From: Macrotis lagotis
Lineage: Eukaryota; Chordata; Mammalia; Peramelemorphia; Peramelidae
Assembly: GCF_037893015.1 (NCBI RefSeq)
Contig: NC_133659.1
Span: forward strand, 18,679,246 to 18,743,245
Reading direction: 5' to 3'
Length of the DNA stretch: 64,000 nucleotides
The notes below the pieces were generated by a model. That model saw only the letters and a program-made list of their open reading frames with translations. It was not told the DNA's origin and made no database searches. Every line of letters starts with the position of its first letter. Positions within the stretch are counted from its first letter, which is position 1. Positions 59,520-64,000 of this stretch are shown piece by piece. The translations under genes were made by a program, and so were the position numbers.

Positions 59520-61555
59520 TAGCAATTGAAAGAGTTCAAAGATAAGTTTAAAAACTAAAAAAGAGAGAAAGAAGAAAAATGGAGAAAAGGGAAGTGAGCC
59601 ATGTAAAAATAAGAAAAGGAAAGTGAGTCATACAAGAGAATTATCATCAAAAAGTACAATTAACCAACTAGGAAAGAAAAACAAAATCTAACTGAAGAAA
59701 ATTTTACCCTAAAATTTAAATTGGACAAATGGAAATAATGAGTCTTTGAAACACCAAAATCCATCAAATGAAGCCAAAAGACTAAAATATAGAAGAAAAT
59801 GTTAAATACATCTTAGGAAAAAATGATCAACCTAAAAAACAGTTCCAAGAGAGATCATTTAAGAATTATTGGTCTACCAAAGCCAAGATCAAAAATCAAA
59901 AAATACTAAATACTAAATTATGTACATCCCTACATGAGAAAACAAACCTTGTAAATCTTGGGAACTGTATTTCTCTTGGGATAGTTAAATGAAGCATACT
60001 TAGAGAGTGTGAGCATAGATTGATCATGAAAGCGATGATACTTTAGTAGATATTTTAGCTCATGAGGGTAATATTTCTATTCAGACAGTTGAAGGGAGTC
60101 TATTTAGAAGGTGTGGGATATAAATGGATTATAATTGATGTTTATGGTTCTTGAGAATTGTATTTCTAAAGGAACAGCTGAGGAAAGAGATCTTGGACAG
60201 AGGGTATCAGTATGAAGTGATTGAAATGTGATGAAGCCTATAAAATCAATCAATTAACCAACTCTTGAGAATTATACTTCTATAAGAACAGATAAACGAT
60301 ATTTTGACAGACAGTATGGGTAAAAGAAAGTTATGAAGCATTTAAGACCTGAAAAAGCAGGTCACACCAGGAATAGAAGGTAGAAGCATAGAGAATAAAT
60401 AGTACCACATGAAGAGGCACAAAATGCCAAAGAAGAAGCGACATAAATTCCCAACTGGGTTTGGAAATTTATCCTACCCTAAAGGGAAGTAGTAGGGGGA
60501 GGGGAAAGAAGCAGGAAAAAGAGGATGATAAAAGGGAAGGGTAAAGTAAAAGTAATGATAAAGTTAAAGTGAAAAATAAGAGGAAAAAGGAAAAGGGAGA
60601 ACTAAAGGGAAGCATACTTATAGAAGGGAGGGCACATTGAAAGAGGTAGCAGATAGAAGTAAAACACTGATGAGGAGAAATATGAGGAAAGAAAAGAGGA
60701 TAGAGGTAAATACAGAATTAGTCGTCTTAACTGTGAATGTGAATGGGATGAACTCTCCCATAAAATGGAAGTGGATAGTATAATAGAATAAAAACCAGAA
60801 TCCTACAATATATTGTTTACAAGAAGGTAAAGGTAAAAGGCTAGAGCAGAATAAATTATGCTTTAGCCAAAATTTTAAAAAAAATCAAAGTTAGCTATCC
60901 TATCTCAGGCAAAGCAAAAGCAAAAATAAATTTAATTAAAAAGAATAAAGAAGGGGGAAAGACATTTTGAAGCTAAGGCTAATAGAAGTATTTATGACAT
61001 TTTGTGAAATACTGCTTAAAGTACCCATCAATTTGGGAATGGTAGAACAAGCTATGATATATTAATGTTGTGGAGTACTGTAAGAAATCATGAGCGGCCT
61101 GACTTCAGAAAAGCATGGAAAGACTTGCATGAATTTACAATGAGGAGAACATTGTACCTATTAATAGCAACATTATGAGGTGATCAATTATGATGCATGT
61201 AACAATTCAATGATTAAAGACAATCCTAGGAGACTTGCTAAGGAAAATACCACCCATACCCACTGAAGAACCTATGGATTCTTAGTGAAAAGCATATTAA
61301 TATTCACTTTTTGAAACTTCTTTTATGGTTTTTCTTTCTTCTCATGGTTTCCCCCCTTAGATCTATTTCTTCTTTCAAAACTTGATTAATATGAAAATAT
61401 GTTATATAAAGTTGTACATATACCACCTATATCAAATTGTTTGTTGCCCTGGAGAGAGAGGAGGGTAAGGAGGATATTTAAAAAGTGTGAAACTCAAAAG
61501 CTTGCAAAAGAATGAATGTTGAAAACTATCCTTGCATGTAATCAGAAAAGAGAAG
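59520..61555 (+). mobile_element. Internally deleted L1, plus strand
   Basis: ORF1-like sequence and the spacer lead to the ORF2 start ('tgtgaatgggatgaactctc', as in the full-length L1). It then skips from the endonuclease start to the ORF2 C-terminus (near 61010-61180) and 3' UTR ('gaatgttgaaaactatcctt'). It is older than the L1 at 5610. Confidence 0.7.
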
Positions 61556-61563
61556 GAAAAGGA

Positions 61564-61607
<44 letters not shown>

Positions 61608-61655
61608 AGAAAGAAAGAAAGAAGAAAGAAAAAGAATGAAAGAAAGAAAAATGTA
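61556..61655. repeat. (GAAA)n microsatellite
   Basis: A GAAA array with a few GAAGAAA interruptions, grown from the A-rich tail of the preceding L1. Confidence 0.95.
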
Positions 61656-62216
61656 TTCTAATTATCCCAATAAATTCCAAATCTATTGAAATTTTATCCT
61701 AATTATTCTAATAAAGTTTACATTGTTTTCTCACACTGAAGGGCACAGACCCAGTGAAAACCTTTCCACATAACCTTCAGATATTACTAGAACCTCAGGC
61801 TTAGAGCTCTTCTATATTAATTCTCAAGCCCATTGGAGGCAGCTTGTAATAGAGAAAAGAGGACTCAGCTGGGTATCAATGGAGGTTCTTGAAACTTATA
61901 AACAGCTGTGGAACCCTATCATTTTCTTGGACTCCCTGGACCTCAGTTTGCCACTCCTAAACAAGGGGGATCTTCTGGGTCCCTTCTGGCCTCAAAGCGC
62001 TAATCCTAGGATTTAGGCCCTATTGGGTCGGGCTATGTGTGTGGTGCCTTCCCAGATAGATCACTCTGGCAAAGTTTTCTCTCTAGGTTCCGTCAAACAA
62101 GCCCAATCTTATTTTCTAAGTGGGCATGTTTCATCCTAGGAAGCAGGCCCTGGCAAAGTGCAGAGGGCTGGGTCACAGATTAGAGTTTGGCAATCCCTGG
62201 CCTCACCCTGACTGAC
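61656..62216 (+). other. 5' flank of the second CYP2J gene
   Basis: Matches 22900-23444 throughout. No reading frame is conserved between the copies, so it is promoter-side DNA. Confidence 0.75.
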
Positions 62217-62222
62217 TATAAA
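62217..62222 (+). promoter_or_regulatory. TATA box of the second CYP2J gene
   Basis: TATAAA followed by 'ggcagcccaggca', as in the first gene, and 157 bp before the ATG in both. The AP-1 site of the first gene aligns with TGGGTCA here. Confidence 0.75.
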
Positions 62223-62373
62223 GGCAGCCCAGGCAGCAAATCCAAGGAGACAAACATAGTTTGAACTTCGTCTCAAATGAACTCTGTTCCTATTGGCCCC
62301 ATAGTTGCTTCTATTGCTACAGAAGTAAAGAGGTTTGTGACTTGTGTGGCCTTGGTGCCAGAACTGAAAAAGG

Positions 62374-62583
62374 ATGCAGTTCCCTCTGAGAACCCTGTTC
62401 CTTTCCCTTTGGGAAGCAGCCTCCCTGCAGACCCTCCTCTTCTCTGCCATCTTCCTGATCCTGGTACAATATCTGCAGAGGACGATTCAGCATCGAAACT
62501 ACCCCCCTAGTCCTCCTGGGCTGCCCATAGTGGGCAACTTCTTCCAGATTGACTTTTCAAATCCCCAAGTCACCTTCAAACAG
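62374..62583 (+). CDS. CYP2J: Second CYP2J-like gene, exon 1 (continues past the window)
   Basis: 210 bp, 70 residues, ending in a phase-0 donor CAG|GTAAGA. It keeps the layout of the first gene: a hydrophobic anchor (LLFSAIFLILVQYL), basic QRTIQHR, then YPPSPPGLPIVGNFFQIDF. The hinge has Ser where the first gene has Gly. One residue is missing near the N-terminus relative to the first gene. No disabling change is seen, but exons 2-9 lie outside, so it cannot be called functional. The 5' flank is homologous for about 900 bp. Confidence 0.9.
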
Positions 62584-63347
62584 GTAAGAAATGAGATACG
62601 AGGTTTCAAATACATTAAATGTGAGGGAGATATGGGAACTAGGCCCTGGACAATGTGCTGGAAAGGGCAACCACAAGTCTGGGTATCCATCCATGCTCTG
62701 GTCCTAGCTGTGAAGCAGCATTTTTTCAATGGAAAGAACATCTGTTTGGAGACACAGAGGGCCTTGGTTCACATCCCCCTTATGATCTGGAGGACCCAGA
62801 GAAAATCCTATGCTCATCCCTTGTGGGGTATATCTTTGTGGAGTTTCATTTTGTATGCCATGTAGGATTACATGAAAGCAGAGGTCCTTTCTGAATCCAG
62901 TTCTTGATTATGTTCCAGTGAGATAGTAATTATGATGTTCTTTGCACAATGACTGGCACACTTAAACATTATATAAAGATCAGCTATTCTTTTCCTCTTC
63001 TTCCTCCTCTTTTTTCTTCGTCCTTCTTCTCCTTCTTCTTCCTCCTCCTCCTCCTCTTCTTCTTCTTGTTCTTCTTCTTCTTCTTCTTTATAAAGTGATC
63101 AGTTGGATCCTTGAGAGATGGTCTTTGGCTGTTTTCTATCCTCATCACTTATTATAGTACCAGGGACATAATAAACATTTAATAAATGCACATTAATAGT
63201 CTGACTGACAGAAATTATATTACATAGGCAACCTCGGATGTTCCTTAAAACTCTAGAATCAGAGGTATTTAAACTGGGACCAATGAATTTTAATTTTTAA
63301 TTTCTGCATTTTAAAATAATTAGCTTCCTTTATAATTATATCCAAGG
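62584..63347 (+). other. Intron 1 of the second CYP2J gene (partial)
   Basis: The first 100 bp match intron 1 of the first gene. A CTT/CTC-rich pyrimidine tract lies at 62995-63090. Nothing else is recognised. Confidence 0.7.
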
Positions 63348-64000
63348 CCAAGATGGTGACAGGAGAAGATGCTCTCTTAGGTGCTCTCTCTCAAAACTTA
63401 TAAAATAAGGACTCTAATTAAATTTTCAAGAGACAGAACCCACAGAGGTATCCAGTGAGGCAATTTTCCAGTCCAAGGTAACCTGGAAAATAGTGGAAAG
63501 GCTCAGCTCCACCGGGTTGGACAAGTGGCTGCCCAGAGCAAAGGAACTGCAGCCTCCCGGAGGCAGCCGCAGGGCATCTGGGAGCCACAGCTCATGGCAG
63601 CGGGGGAAGTTTCCTGACCTACACCCCAGGGAGCACTGGGCACAACTTGGAAGATAAGTGGGGGGGTCTCTGACAGAATGAGCTCATGAAACCCGGTCCT
63701 CAAGGCACTCAGCAAGCAGTGGCCCAGCAACCCAGATCCAGGAACTGGAAGCAGGAGGATCCAGTAAGCAGGAGCCCCCAGGCAACTGAGCCTCGAGTTT
63801 TCCAAGAGTAGGGGAGTGGAGAGAGACTTCCCAGGTCTGTACTCTGCACCTGGAACAGGACTCTGGGGCTCTGATTGCATTCAAATCCTGATCACAGTCT
63901 AGCCCCACCCTTTCAGCCCCACGGCAGAGGGGTGTGCTTGGCCATAGGTCATTCACAGACCAGGAGGGAAGACAGAGCTTCACACACTGAGATCCTTGTG
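63348..64000 (+). mobile_element. L1 5' end, running off the window
   Basis: It starts 'aaggccaagatggtgacagg', like other marsupial L1 5' ends, followed by a GC-rich 5' UTR ('gcagcctcccggaggcagcc'). Predicted frames in it are on the minus strand and look like 5' UTR shadows. It has the same orientation as the gene. Confidence 0.65.

Noticed and set aside
62136-62450. Minus-strand frame across the second gene's promoter and exon 1
   Set aside because: It lies opposite exon 1, and a similar shadow exists opposite the first gene at 23332-23681, so it reflects shared DNA rather than a gene.
63503-63983. Minus-strand frames at the right end
   Set aside because: They fall in the GC-rich 5' UTR of an L1, have no recognisable domain and are best explained by base composition.
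1-64000. CRISPR arrays, bacterial operons, riboswitches
   Set aside because: No spaced direct repeats or prokaryotic gene structure occur; the DNA is vertebrate, and its short repeats are microsatellites and SINEs.

Overview
The window reads as marsupial nuclear DNA. It is AT-rich and intron-rich, and it is packed with a tRNA-headed SINE (box-B-like GTTCAAATC, 'cttgggcaagccactta' core, 'ttgcaaaaacct' tail) that I recognise as characteristic of marsupials. It also holds full-length and internally deleted L1 elements of marsupial type, older MIR/CORE-SINE relics and a class II endogenous retrovirus fragment. The species cannot be fixed from sequence alone.

The main gene is a complete cytochrome P450 of the CYP2J type on the plus strand (23602-51922). 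Nine exons, all with GT-AG borders and correct phases, give 1509 bp including the stop, or 502 residues. All P450 signature motifs are present, so it should encode an ER-bound monooxygenase. A second CYP2J-type gene starts at 62374; only exon 1 and part of intron 1 lie inside the window. Both genes have a TATAAA box exactly 157 bp before the ATG.

The two genes belong to an old tandem duplication. Homologous blocks run in the same order from about 4976-23900 and 53300-62680, interrupted by repeats that inserted into one copy only.

Layout: 1-910, unannotated DNA with old SINE relics. 911-1078, SINE. 1183 to about 4880, a 5' LTR, tRNA-Lys-type primer site, broken gag and a nearly clean dUTPase-protease reading frame of a betaretrovirus-like provirus; pol, env and the 3' LTR are missing. 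5610-12105, a full-length but inactivated L1 with target-site duplication. 12970-16310, an internally deleted (HAL1-like) L1 on the minus strand. 16900-23440, the upstream region shared with the second gene. 23445-51922, the CYP2J gene, with an old minus-strand L1 filling intron 2, a tRNA-Val-like sequence in intron 3 and many SINEs. 51923-62216, the intergenic region with repeats. 62217-64000, the start of the second gene, whose intron 1 carries the 5' end of another L1.

The most unusual item is in the retroviral LTR. Its U3 region carries a long open frame with the layout of a type II membrane glycoprotein. I see short blocks resembling the superantigen (Sag) encoded in the LTR of mouse mammary tumour virus, with a further matching block in the next frame. 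If confirmed by search, this would be a Sag-like gene in a marsupial endogenous retrovirus.
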